From JAPWJZ01 sp035626855 (GTDB taxonomy: Bacteria; Pseudomonadota; Alphaproteobacteria; Micavibrionales; UBA2020), in NCBI GenBank assembly GCA_035626855.1, contig DASPMW010000201.1, positions 1-15,184 of the forward strand: a stretch of DNA of 15,184 nt. The letters are read 5' to 3'. Below are positions 6,952 through 14,531 of this stretch, piece by piece. A program made the translations under genes and the position numbers. Position 1 is the stretch's first letter. Each line of letters starts with the position of its first letter. The notes under the pieces are model-generated. The model had not been told where the DNA came from and made no database searches. It saw only the letters and a list, made by a program, of their open reading frames with translations.

Positions 6952-7062
6952 GGCTTTTCGCGGGTTTCGCGATGTTGTTGATAGTGTTTAAAATCAGGCT
7001 TTTCTGTAAGCGGCAGACGTGTATATTAACCTCACAGAATGAGTCTCAGGTATTGGATTTAA

Positions 7063-7728
7063 ATGATGGCGCAAAGTTTTGATAAAGCACGTGAAAATAT
7101 GGTCGAATGCCAGCTTCGCCCCAACCGCGTCAGCAACGAGGCGATCATTGCGGCGATGAGGACCATTCCACGTGAAAAATTCGTGCCGCGCCACATGCAG
7201 GGGATCGCCTATATCGACGAAGATGTTGCACTCGGCAATGGCCGCTATTTGCGCGAGCCGGTCATCATTGCGCGGCTAATCCAGGAAGCCAATATCCAGA
7301 AAACCGATATTGTCCTCGATATCGGCTGCAACACCGGTTACACAACCGCCGTCATGGGCTACCTCGCAGGAACGGTCGTCGGCCTCGAATTTGACGAAAC
7401 CCTGGCAAACGAAGCCGACAAGCTTCTTCACGATCTCGATATATGCAATGCCGTCGTCGTCCGTCAGGAAAAACTGCGGGAGGGCTACGCGGCGCAGGGT
7501 CCGTATAACGTCATCCTCATCAATGGCTCGGTGCCTGAAGTGCCGGAGAATATCAAGCACCAGCTGGCCGACGGGGGCCGTCTGGTGACGGTGGTGGCAA
7601 CGCATGGCCATATGGGCCGCGCTGTCCTGATCGAGCGTCGCGGCAGCGAATTTACGACGCGCGAACTGTTCGACGCCGCGACTCCGACGCTGGCCGGGTT
7701 CGAACGGGCGAAAGCTTTCGCCTTTTAA
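7063..7728 (+). CDS. Protein-L-isoaspartate O-methyltransferase-like protein (PIMT family)
   Basis: A 221-residue Rossmann-fold SAM-dependent methyltransferase of the PIMT family, which in its classic form repairs isoaspartyl residues. The N-terminal part (RxNRVSNEAIIAAMRTIPREKFVP) and the Gly-rich SAM loop DIGCNTGY (86-93) fit. So do the acidic end of strand 2 (LEFDE, 108-112), motif II around YNVILINGSVPEVP, and GGRLVTVV (171-178). The loop that in classic PIMT reads GxGQTISQP, with the active-site Ser, is GNGRYLREP here (58-66), so isoaspartate repair is not assured. This variant resembles the alphaproteobacterial group usually found near tolC and popZ. The start is ATG 7063 or 7066; a GGA 5-8 nt upstream does not decide between them. 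Confidence 0.88.
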   Translation: MMAQSFDKARENMVECQLRPNRVSNEAIIAAMRTIPREKFVPRHMQGIAYIDEDVALGNGRYLREPVIIARLIQEANIQKTDIVLDIGCNTGYTTAVMGYLAGTVVGLEFDETLANEADKLLHDLDICNAVVVRQEKLREGYAAQGPYNVILINGSVPEVPENIKHQLADGGRLVTVVATHGHMGRAVLIERRGSEFTTRELFDAATPTLAGFERAKAFAF

Positions 7729-7811
7729 CCTTTGTCGTAACTCCCCGATTTGGTGAAAACTTGACTGGCTTTCGGCAGGAAATTCACCTAAAACTTTTTA
7801 ATTCAACGACT

Positions 7812-7823
7812 TTTTGCTATCAT
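7812..7823 (+). promoter_or_regulatory. Putative extended -10 promoter of popZ
   Basis: TGC followed by TATCAT (7818-7823) fits an extended -10 element. No good -35 lies at 16-18 bp. The start would fall near 7830, just before AGGTGA (7831-7836), which sits 9 nt from the popZ ATG. A TTGACT at 7761 has no -10 partner at normal spacing. Confidence 0.35.
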
Positions 7824-7845
7824 GTGCTTCAGGTGATGACAGGCA

Positions 7846-8418
7846 ATGGCTGAAATAAAGACAGAGCAGGAACCGTCGATCGAGGAAATTCTGGAATCCA
7901 TTCGCCAGATCATTTCCGAAGACGGCACGCCCGCGGCCGAAACGGCAAAACCCGCCAAACCGGCGGAAACGATTGCCGCGCCCGTACCTCCGAAACCAAA
8001 GCCCGCCGCCGCAGCGCCGCCGCCCGCACCAAAGCCTGCCGAGCCTTCGCCGCTCATCAAAGCAGAGCCGATCCTCGACCTGACGGAGCGCGTGGAACCC
8101 GTTAAGCAGCCCCCCCGCATCGTTCTGGAGGAAGCCGTGGACCCTGAGCCGGAACCGGAACTTGAGCCGCAGGAACACCTTGTTTCAGACGACACGGCCG
8201 ATGCAGCGGTCGAAACCCTGGCAAAACTGCTCGCCAACAATGTGGCAGTCGAGCGCGATCTTCCCGGCCGTCCCGGCAATGTCACTCTCGAGGACATGAC
8301 CCGCGAACTTCTGCGACCGCTCGTCAAGGAATGGCTTGACCGCAACCTGCAGCGTATCATCGAAAAGATGGTTCGGCGTGAAATCGAGCGGATCGCTCTC
8401 CGCGCGCTCGAGAAATAA
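7846..8418 (+). CDS. popZ: Polar organizing protein PopZ (DUF2497 family)
   Basis: A 190-residue scaffold protein. In Caulobacter, PopZ forms a polymeric pole hub that holds the ParB-parS centromere and cell-cycle regulators. The three-part plan is intact: a conserved N-terminal helix EPSIEEILESIRQIISEDG (about 9-27), a Pro/Ala/Glu-rich disordered linker (about 28-115, acidic near its end with repeated PEPE), and a C-terminal helical oligomerization region (about 116-190). The last part carries EDMTRELLRPLVKEWLDRN and IIEKMVRREIERIA. The length is close to Caulobacter PopZ (177 residues, from memory). The family is confined to alphaproteobacteria. It follows the PIMT-like gene by 117 bp with its own candidate promoter, and its stop codon lies 1 bp from the stop of convergent glnE. 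Confidence 0.95.
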   Translation: MAEIKTEQEPSIEEILESIRQIISEDGTPAAETAKPAKPAETIAAPVPPKPKPAAAAPPPAPKPAEPSPLIKAEPILDLTERVEPVKQPPRIVLEEAVDPEPEPELEPQEHLVSDDTADAAVETLAKLLANNVAVERDLPGRPGNVTLEDMTRELLRPLVKEWLDRNLQRIIEKMVRREIERIALRALEK

Positions 8419-8419
8419 T

Positions 8420-11257
8420 TCAGATCTCGAAAATCTTTTTGTACACCGCATAGGCAGCGGCGCAGTTCTTGTCGACGCGCTTTTCAAGCGCCCTGAAATC
8501 CCCTCTCGGAATTTTCATGCTTCGCGCCAACGCCGCCTTGAGGGCAGGCGTTGCTTTCGCCGCGTCAAAGGGCAGTTCGGCGCAGAGGCGCAGGAATGAG
8601 AGAATGCCTTGCGCGTCCCGATGCGCGGCGGCGAGAACATCGGCATCCCTCGCGGAGATCAGCTTTTTTCTCTTTAAAGCGGAAAGGCATTCTTCGACGG
8701 AAGCGCGCAACAGGCCTTTATGCCGGTCCGCGTTACGGAGCACGAGGTATTGTGTCACGAACATGACGTCCATCAATCCGCCGCGCCGGTACTTCAAAGC
8801 CCATGGGTTTCTGGCCCCATATTGCTTTTCGACTTTTCCCCGCATCTCGAGCATTTCCCTGCGGAGCTGCCCGGCATCGCGCGTGCGGGAAAGAAGTGTA
8901 TCGACTTTGCCTTCGAACTCCTTTGCTGTGCCTGGCGGCGCGTAAATAAGGCGTGCCCGCATAAGGCTCATCTGCTCCCACACCCAGGATTTTTCACGGT
9001 GGTATTCGTAAAAGCCGTCAAGTTGCGCGGCGAGGGGGCCGTCGTTGCCGGCGGGACGAAGGCGGGTATCGACGTCATACAAGGTCCCTTCGGCAGTCGG
9101 CGCCGAAAGCGCGGCAATCAGTCGCTGCGTCAGGCGAATATAATAAACATTCGGCGGCTGCGGCTTTGCCCCATCGCTGTTTTTCTCGCGCGGGCCAGTT
9201 TCGTACAGTGCGACCAGATCGAGGTCGCTGTCCGCATACATTTCGCGGGCGGCGAAGCTGCCCATCGCGAGAAGCAGGAATTTGCCGGTCTTGAAAGCCC
9301 CGTGCGTACCCGCGAATTCCTGGACGACATGCGGTATCAGGCTGGTGACAGCAGCCTCGGCAATGTCCGACAGGTAGCCGGCGCACCGTTTCAAGGGGGA
9401 CAGGTTTCTCAGCATGTGAATGCCTGCGTGGAACCGTTTTTCGCGTGCCCAACGACGGCTGAGGTCGAGCACGTCTTGATAGTCGCGCGCTGTCGCCAGT
9501 ACCCGTGCAAGATCGGCCTGCAGGGCGTCCAGCTCGGGGAGACTGCCGAAAAAATCGCGGCTCAGCACGCCGTCGAGAACCTCCGGGTGCGTCCCGAGAT
9601 GTCCCGCAAGCGCAGGGGAGGTGCCCATGATCTCCGCCACCAGCTCCATCTGCCTGGGATTTTTCGCGAACATCGAGAAAATTGGAATGCCCGATGGCAG
9701 GCGGGATAAAAACTGGTCGAAGCGGATAAAAGCGTCATCCGGATGCGGCGTAGCGCCGAGCGTGGTCAGCAGGTGCGGCGTTATCTCTGTCAAAATCTGG
9801 CGGGCGCGTTCGCTGCGCACGGCGCGATACCGCCCGTGATGCCAGCCGCGGACCGCCGCCGTCACTTTGCCGGGCTCGGCAAATCCCATATTTTGCAGGG
9901 TTTCGAGCGTTTCCGGGTCGTCTTCCACGCCGGTGAAAACCAAATTGCCGGTTTGTGACAGGCTAGGCGACTCTGTGAAAAGGGACGCATATAATGCCCG
10001 CACGAACCCCGTGTGCTTGGCCAGCGCCTGAATGAATTTCGCGGGCGTTTGATATTCCATGAAATGCGAAAATTCATCAAAGGCGACTTTGGTCGTCGGC
10101 AGGCTATGGGTCTGGCGGTCCTCCTGCATCTGCAGGCGATGCTCGACATGCCGCAGGAACAAGTAGGCCTCTGTCAGCCCGTCGCGGGTTTTGGCTTCGA
10201 TATGTGCGGTTTCTGCCAGCAGTGATAATGCGGCCAGCGTGGAGGGCGTGCGCAGCCGCGGCTCGCGCCCGCCGAAAATAAGCTGCTGCGTTTGCGCGAA
10301 AAATTCGATCTCACGGATGCCGCCATGGCCCAGCTTGACGTTGAAGCCGAGCCAGGGATTCTGCGGCTGGGGTTTTGCCCCTTTCCTTGCCTGCTGCGCG
10401 TTGATCTGCCGCTTGATCGAGTGGATGTCCTGTATTGCCGCGAAGTCGAGGTTTTTGCGCCATATCCACATCTTCATGATATTCATGAAATCAGCAGCCA
10501 GCGCCTCGTCGCCGGCGACCGGCCGCGCCTTGATCATCGCGGCGCGCTCCCAGTTCTGGCCGAGACTTCCGTAATAGGTCTCGGCCGTCGCAATCGATAC
10601 GGCGAGTGGCATGGCACCTGGGTCGGGACGAAGGCGCAGGTCGGTGCGAAAGACATAGCCGTCTCCGGTCGGCTGGTCGAGCATCCGTGCGAGATCGCGG
10701 GTCAGCCGGATAAAGAAATTCTGTGTTTCGTCCTTGAACCGAACCGGCGACTTCGCGGGATCAAAAACAACCATAAGGTCGATATCGCTCGAATAATTCA
10801 GTTCATGGGCGCCCCATTTGCCGAGGGCGATCACGATGACGCCGCATTCCTTCTCTGGCGCTTTTGGGTTCTTCAGGCGTATTGTCTTGGCGTCATGCGC
10901 GGCGCGCAGCAGAAACCTGAGCGATGATGACACAGCCAGGTCAGCGAAGGATGACAAGGCGCGCATGACTGCTAGATCATCCCATTGCCCCCGCAGGTCG
11001 GCCGCAGCCGTGCAGGCCGCAACGCGTTTCTTGGCCTCGCGCAGGAGCCGCATGAGTTCCTGGCTGTCTGCTGTTTTTGCCACAGCCGCGTGGGTTTCCT
11101 GCAACAACTTTTGCAGCGCAGCGTCGGGTTCGTCTGTGCAGGATTTCGCGCCGATCGACGTGAGATAGGGGCTATGGCGGATAATGAGCTCCTGCCATCC
11201 CGTGACCGGTTTTTTCGCAACTCTTTTCCTGGGATTCTGTGGAAAATCGGGGCACAA
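8420..11257 (-). CDS. glnE: Bifunctional glutamine synthetase adenylyltransferase/adenylyl-removing enzyme
   Basis: A protein of about 945 residues that adds and removes AMP on glutamine synthetase in response to PII signals. Two nucleotidyltransferase domains are visible. The N-terminal one (adenylyl-removing in E. coli) carries GKWGAHELNYSSDIDL near 146-161. The C-terminal one (adenylylating) carries GSFAAREMYADSDLDL near 665-680; the helical GlnE domains surround them. The C-terminal motif has GS where GlnE proteins usually have GK, while both acidic residues of DxD remain. The start is uncertain: no ATG lies between the promoter region and the conserved HSPYL segment, so I chose the TTG at 11257 (AAGAG 9 nt upstream), which gives the usual family length. 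The longer open frame beyond it runs antisense into the divergent gene and is not coding. Confidence 0.93.
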   Translation of the reverse strand: MCPDFPQNPRKRVAKKPVTGWQELIIRHSPYLTSIGAKSCTDEPDAALQKLLQETHAAVAKTADSQELMRLLREAKKRVAACTAAADLRGQWDDLAVMRALSSFADLAVSSSLRFLLRAAHDAKTIRLKNPKAPEKECGVIVIALGKWGAHELNYSSDIDLMVVFDPAKSPVRFKDETQNFFIRLTRDLARMLDQPTGDGYVFRTDLRLRPDPGAMPLAVSIATAETYYGSLGQNWERAAMIKARPVAGDEALAADFMNIMKMWIWRKNLDFAAIQDIHSIKRQINAQQARKGAKPQPQNPWLGFNVKLGHGGIREIEFFAQTQQLIFGGREPRLRTPSTLAALSLLAETAHIEAKTRDGLTEAYLFLRHVEHRLQMQEDRQTHSLPTTKVAFDEFSHFMEYQTPAKFIQALAKHTGFVRALYASLFTESPSLSQTGNLVFTGVEDDPETLETLQNMGFAEPGKVTAAVRGWHHGRYRAVRSERARQILTEITPHLLTTLGATPHPDDAFIRFDQFLSRLPSGIPIFSMFAKNPRQMELVAEIMGTSPALAGHLGTHPEVLDGVLSRDFFGSLPELDALQADLARVLATARDYQDVLDLSRRWAREKRFHAGIHMLRNLSPLKRCAGYLSDIAEAAVTSLIPHVVQEFAGTHGAFKTGKFLLLAMGSFAAREMYADSDLDLVALYETGPREKNSDGAKPQPPNVYYIRLTQRLIAALSAPTAEGTLYDVDTRLRPAGNDGPLAAQLDGFYEYHREKSWVWEQMSLMRARLIYAPPGTAKEFEGKVDTLLSRTRDAGQLRREMLEMRGKVEKQYGARNPWALKYRRGGLMDVMFVTQYLVLRNADRHKGLLRASVEECLSALKRKKLISARDADVLAAAHRDAQGILSFLRLCAELPFDAAKATPALKAALARSMKIPRGDFRALEKRVDKNCAAAYAVYKKIFEI

Positions 11258-11287
11258 AGGGGCATACTCTTGCTGGAAAATCAGGGC

Positions 11288-11317
11288 TATACTAACAGGC
11301 CTAACCACCGTTGATAA
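11288..11317. promoter_or_regulatory. Putative divergent promoters of glnE and the AsmA-like gene with overlapping -10 boxes
   Basis: Plus strand: TATACT at 11288-11293, 26 bp before the AsmA-like ATG. Minus strand: TTATCA (11312-11317), a 17-bp spacer and TAGTAT (11289-11294), about 32 bp before the chosen glnE TTG. The two -10 boxes share five bases, so the promoters could compete. The plus-strand -35 is poor. Confidence 0.35.
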
Positions 11318-11318
11318 C

Positions 11319-14300
11319 ATGAAAAAAATCGTCCATCGCGTCAACCGCACGGTCGTGCTGTGCCTCGAAATCGCCGGGGTGCTTGCGCTTGTCGCGATAC
11401 TCGCCTGGCTTGGCATGCTCTGGCGGTTGTCGCAGGGGCCGATGAATGTCAGCCCGTACTTTACGACGAAACTCGAGCAGGCTTTCGACCGCGATATCGA
11501 GGGTTTTGATTTCAAGCTCGGCGCCGCGCAGCTCACCTGGGGCGGGCGCTTCCAGCCCTTCGAGATTGAAATGACCGACGTCGCGATACGGCGCGACGAT
11601 AATACGCCCGTGCTTGCAGTCAGAAAATTAAGGGTGCAACTCTCGAAGCGGAATCTTGTGTTTGGGCGCGTCGTGCCGCGCGTCATCCGGGTCAACGGTC
11701 CTGCCCTGCGTGTGATCCGGCAGGAAGACGGCAAGCTTTCCCTGAATGTCAGCGACCGGGAGGAAGAAGCGCTGCAACCCGTTTACGGTCCACAACTTCC
11801 GGCGGCGGGTAATGCATCCGTGCAGCCAGTAGAACAGGACCGGGGGCAGCTGGTGCAACGCGTCCTGTCACTGCTGCAGAAACGATCCGGTCTCGGCATC
11901 CTCGACGGACTGCAGGAAGTCGTCGTTTCCGACGCAATCCTTTATTATGATGACCGCGTGCTCGACGTTCGGTGGCGCTCGCGCGACGCAGATGTTGCCG
12001 TGCGCCGCGGCGGAGAGGGCATCTCCGCCCGCCTGCTCGCGAGCCTCGACCTCGACGCCGCGCGGAAAACCGCGCTGCGCGCGGATATCCGTTACAAGTG
12101 GGAAACGCGGCGCACAGAAACGATGGTTTCGTTCACCGGGTTCAACCCCGCGACCGCCGCCCAGCACAGCCCGAGCCTGAAGGCCTTGTCAGGGGTGGAT
12201 ATATCACTCGCCGGCAGTTTCGCTTTCGGCCTCGGCGAGGATTTTCGCCCGGTCAATGCGCGATTTGCGCTTATGGGCAATAAGGGTCTCTTTAGCCTCG
12301 GCGGCTTGTATGCGACACCGTTGCCTGTCGAGGGCTTTTTCCTGCAGGGGCGCATTGATGCGGCGCTGGGCACCGCGGATATCAACCAGGTGAAGCTCGA
12401 CCTCGGCGGGCCGCTTGCCACGGCCAGCGCCAAGATTGCGACGGAGGGCAGCGCCCGCGTGGCGACGGTTACCGGCGAACTTCTCAATACGCCAATGGAC
12501 AACCTTGGCAGTTACTGGCCGGCGACGCTGGCCCCCGACGTACGCGGATGGGTGACATCCCGGTTGACGAAGGGGACTGCCGACAAGGCAACGTTCGCGC
12601 TTGTGGCGGCTTACGACCCTGCGGCGGAGAAAAAGGTGGCGGTGCGCGAGCTCGGCGGGACCATCAATTTCACGGGCATCGATGTGAATTACCTTTCGAC
12701 CATGCCGCCGGTGCTCGGCGTATCGGGCGTTGCGGATTACGACCGGACTTCCTTCCGCATGAAGCTGGACGGAGGCAGGTTGCTTGACATGAAGGTCGGG
12801 AAATCAACGGTGAATATCAACGGTCTCGACCGGGTCGGGAACGGCGGGCATTGTGAAATCGAGGTAAAAGCCAATGCGCAAGGCTCGCTCAAGAGCGCGC
12901 TTAAGGTCATCGACAGCAAACCGCTCGAATTCCCTGCCAAGCTCGGACTGAATTCCTCGGAAGTGGCGGGAGACACGAAACTCGACCTCACACTCAAATT
13001 CCCGATCAAGAAGGCGCTGACGCTTAAGGAAATCCAGGTTGCGGCCAAGGCGACGCTGGAGGATGTACGCCTTAAAAACGTTGTTGCCGGGCTTGACCTG
13101 ACGGGCGGCCCCTTGAAGCTGGATGTTGATAATGAGGCGCTGAAGATTAGCGGAAAGGGGAAGCTCGCCGATATGCCGGTCGAATTCGACTGGCGTAAAA
13201 ATTTTCTGCTGTCCGGCTCTGTCTCCAGTCATCTTGTCGCGCAACTACCGCTGAATGCGCCGGCGCTGGCTGCCTTCGGCGTGCCATCATCGCTTGGTAT
13301 CTCCGGCTCGATTCCTGCTTCGGTCGAATATACCCTTCGCTATGATAAATCGGCGACGCTCGCGATGAAGGGCGATGCCAAACCGGCTGGTTTCAATTTC
13401 GATATGATTGATTTCGCCAAGCTTCCTGGCAGTGAGGGTCGCCTTGGCCTCACCATTTTGCTTCAGGATAACAAGGTTCAGCGCATCACCGGCCTGACAT
13501 TGCAGGGCGGCGGGCTCGCGCTGAACGGCGATATCGATTTCGGGCGCGACGGCATGGGAAACACCGAGGTGCGCAAAGCCACTTTCAGGGAATTCAGCTA
13601 TGGCGACACGCATGTGGCGCTTTCGATCGCGAATAAAGGCCGGGAGGGTTACGCGATCACGGCGACCGGCCGGCAGGTCGACGCATCGTCGCTCTTCAAG
13701 CAAAACAGCGCTGCAGGAAATGACGCGGAAGCGGCAAAACAGACAGCCCCGATCCGCCTCAACCTGTCCGCATCGCGCATGCTGACAGGCAAGGACCGTT
13801 GGCTGGATAACGTCAAAATCGTCATGGTAAAAAATGCCTGGAAGCGGCTCGACCAGCTCGAGATCGATGCAAGGTCGGGGAAGGGGAAAATATTCCTGCG
13901 CTACCTCCCGGTGTCAAAAGGACACACGCTGAAAGTGGAGGCGGAGGATGCAGGGGCGGCCTTGCGCGCGCTCGGTTTGTCAAAATCGATCGGTGGGGGC
14001 ATTTTGCGCATAGAGGGACATCCCCGCGCAAACGGTGGCAGCCGCGACCTGGTCGGCGTCGCGTCCCTTAATAACTTCAAGATAAATGACGCGCCCGTCA
14101 TCGCCAAGCTTCTGAACGCGATGTCGCTGGTGGGCATGCTGCAGATGATGTCGAATAACGGGATCGCTTTTAAAAAGGCGCGCGTCAACTTCGCCTGGAT
14201 CGACAAGGGCCCGCCGCAGCAGCCGCAGAACGTGCGCTTGCTGAAACTTAGCGACGGCAAGACCTTCGGCTCTTCGCTTGGGCTTACTTTCGAGGGATTG

Positions 14301-14531
14301 ATCGATAACTGGAAGAACGTTTATGACCTGGAGGGCACGATCGTCCCCGCTTCGGGGGTGAGCAAATTCCTGAACATCATTCCCATCGTCGGGACTATTC
14401 TTACGGCCGGAGGCGAGGGTATCTTTGCGGCCACCTATAAAATCAAGGGCACGAAGGACGACCCGCAGGTGAGCGTCAACCCGCTTTCCGCCCTCGCGCC
14501 GGGAATCTTGCGCAAGATATTCTTCGAATAG
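11319..14531 (+). CDS. AsmA/YhdP-like envelope protein (DUF3971 and AsmA-like C-terminal region)
   Basis: A 1070-residue protein with one N-terminal membrane anchor (about 12-36, after a KKIVHRVNR basic stretch). A very long periplasmic region follows, rich in beta-strand repeats with alternating hydrophobic residues. The middle has the pattern of DUF3971 (IDVNYLSTMPPVLGVSG and LKLDVDNEALKISGKGKL). The end carries the AsmA-like C-terminal signature: LRIEGHPR, LNNFKINDAPVIAKLLNAMS, FLNIIPIVGTILTAGGEG and the final KDDPQVSVNPLSALAPGILRKIF. E. coli relatives (YhdP, TamB, YdbH) form bridge-like proteins implicated in phospholipid delivery to the outer membrane; the same role here is inference. 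The start is the ATG at 11319 because the anchor begins there; upstream codons overlap the glnE start region. No clear Shine-Dalgarno is present. It ends directly against tyrS. Confidence 0.9.
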   Translation: MKKIVHRVNRTVVLCLEIAGVLALVAILAWLGMLWRLSQGPMNVSPYFTTKLEQAFDRDIEGFDFKLGAAQLTWGGRFQPFEIEMTDVAIRRDDNTPVLAVRKLRVQLSKRNLVFGRVVPRVIRVNGPALRVIRQEDGKLSLNVSDREEEALQPVYGPQLPAAGNASVQPVEQDRGQLVQRVLSLLQKRSGLGILDGLQEVVVSDAILYYDDRVLDVRWRSRDADVAVRRGGEGISARLLASLDLDAARKTALRADIRYKWETRRTETMVSFTGFNPATAAQHSPSLKALSGVDISLAGSFAFGLGEDFRPVNARFALMGNKGLFSLGGLYATPLPVEGFFLQGRIDAALGTADINQVKLDLGGPLATASAKIATEGSARVATVTGELLNTPMDNLGSYWPATLAPDVRGWVTSRLTKGTADKATFALVAAYDPAAEKKVAVRELGGTINFTGIDVNYLSTMPPVLGVSGVADYDRTSFRMKLDGGRLLDMKVGKSTVNINGLDRVGNGGHCEIEVKANAQGSLKSALKVIDSKPLEFPAKLGLNSSEVAGDTKLDLTLKFPIKKALTLKEIQVAAKATLEDVRLKNVVAGLDLTGGPLKLDVDNEALKISGKGKLADMPVEFDWRKNFLLSGSVSSHLVAQLPLNAPALAAFGVPSSLGISGSIPASVEYTLRYDKSATLAMKGDAKPAGFNFDMIDFAKLPGSEGRLGLTILLQDNKVQRITGLTLQGGGLALNGDIDFGRDGMGNTEVRKATFREFSYGDTHVALSIANKGREGYAITATGRQVDASSLFKQNSAAGNDAEAAKQTAPIRLNLSASRMLTGKDRWLDNVKIVMVKNAWKRLDQLEIDARSGKGKIFLRYLPVSKGHTLKVEAEDAGAALRALGLSKSIGGGILRIEGHPRANGGSRDLVGVASLNNFKINDAPVIAKLLNAMSLVGMLQMMSNNGIAFKKARVNFAWIDKGPPQQPQNVRLLKLSDGKTFGSSLGLTFEGLIDNWKNVYDLEGTIVPASGVSKFLNIIPIVGTILTAGGEGIFAATYKIKGTKDDPQVSVNPLSALAPGILRKIFFE

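Noticed and set aside
6648..6981. Several short open frames over the tRNA-Cys gene
   Set aside because: Their sequences are translations of the tRNA cloverleaf, a well-known annotation artefact.
6974..7030. Possible promoter of the PIMT-like gene (TTGTTG near 6980, TATATT near 7022)
   Set aside because: The two boxes are far from 17 bp apart and neither has a good partner, so I do not annotate them.
7960..8170. Low-complexity Pro/Ala/Lys and Pro/Glu coding repeats in popZ
   Set aside because: This is the expected disordered linker of PopZ, not a DNA repeat or CRISPR-like array.
8720..9709. A 329-codon plus-strand open frame inside glnE
   Set aside because: It is antisense to conserved GlnE sequence, including the DxD motif, with no start signal or family resemblance.
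11184..11318. 45-codon N-terminal extension of the AsmA-like protein
   Set aside because: It would cover the glnE start and both putative promoters, and the basic-plus-hydrophobic membrane anchor begins just after the ATG at 11319.
11258..11734. Extended N-terminus of glnE to 11734
   Set aside because: The extra 159 codons run antisense to the membrane anchor and start of the AsmA-like protein and read as Ser/Arg-rich sequence unlike any GlnE.
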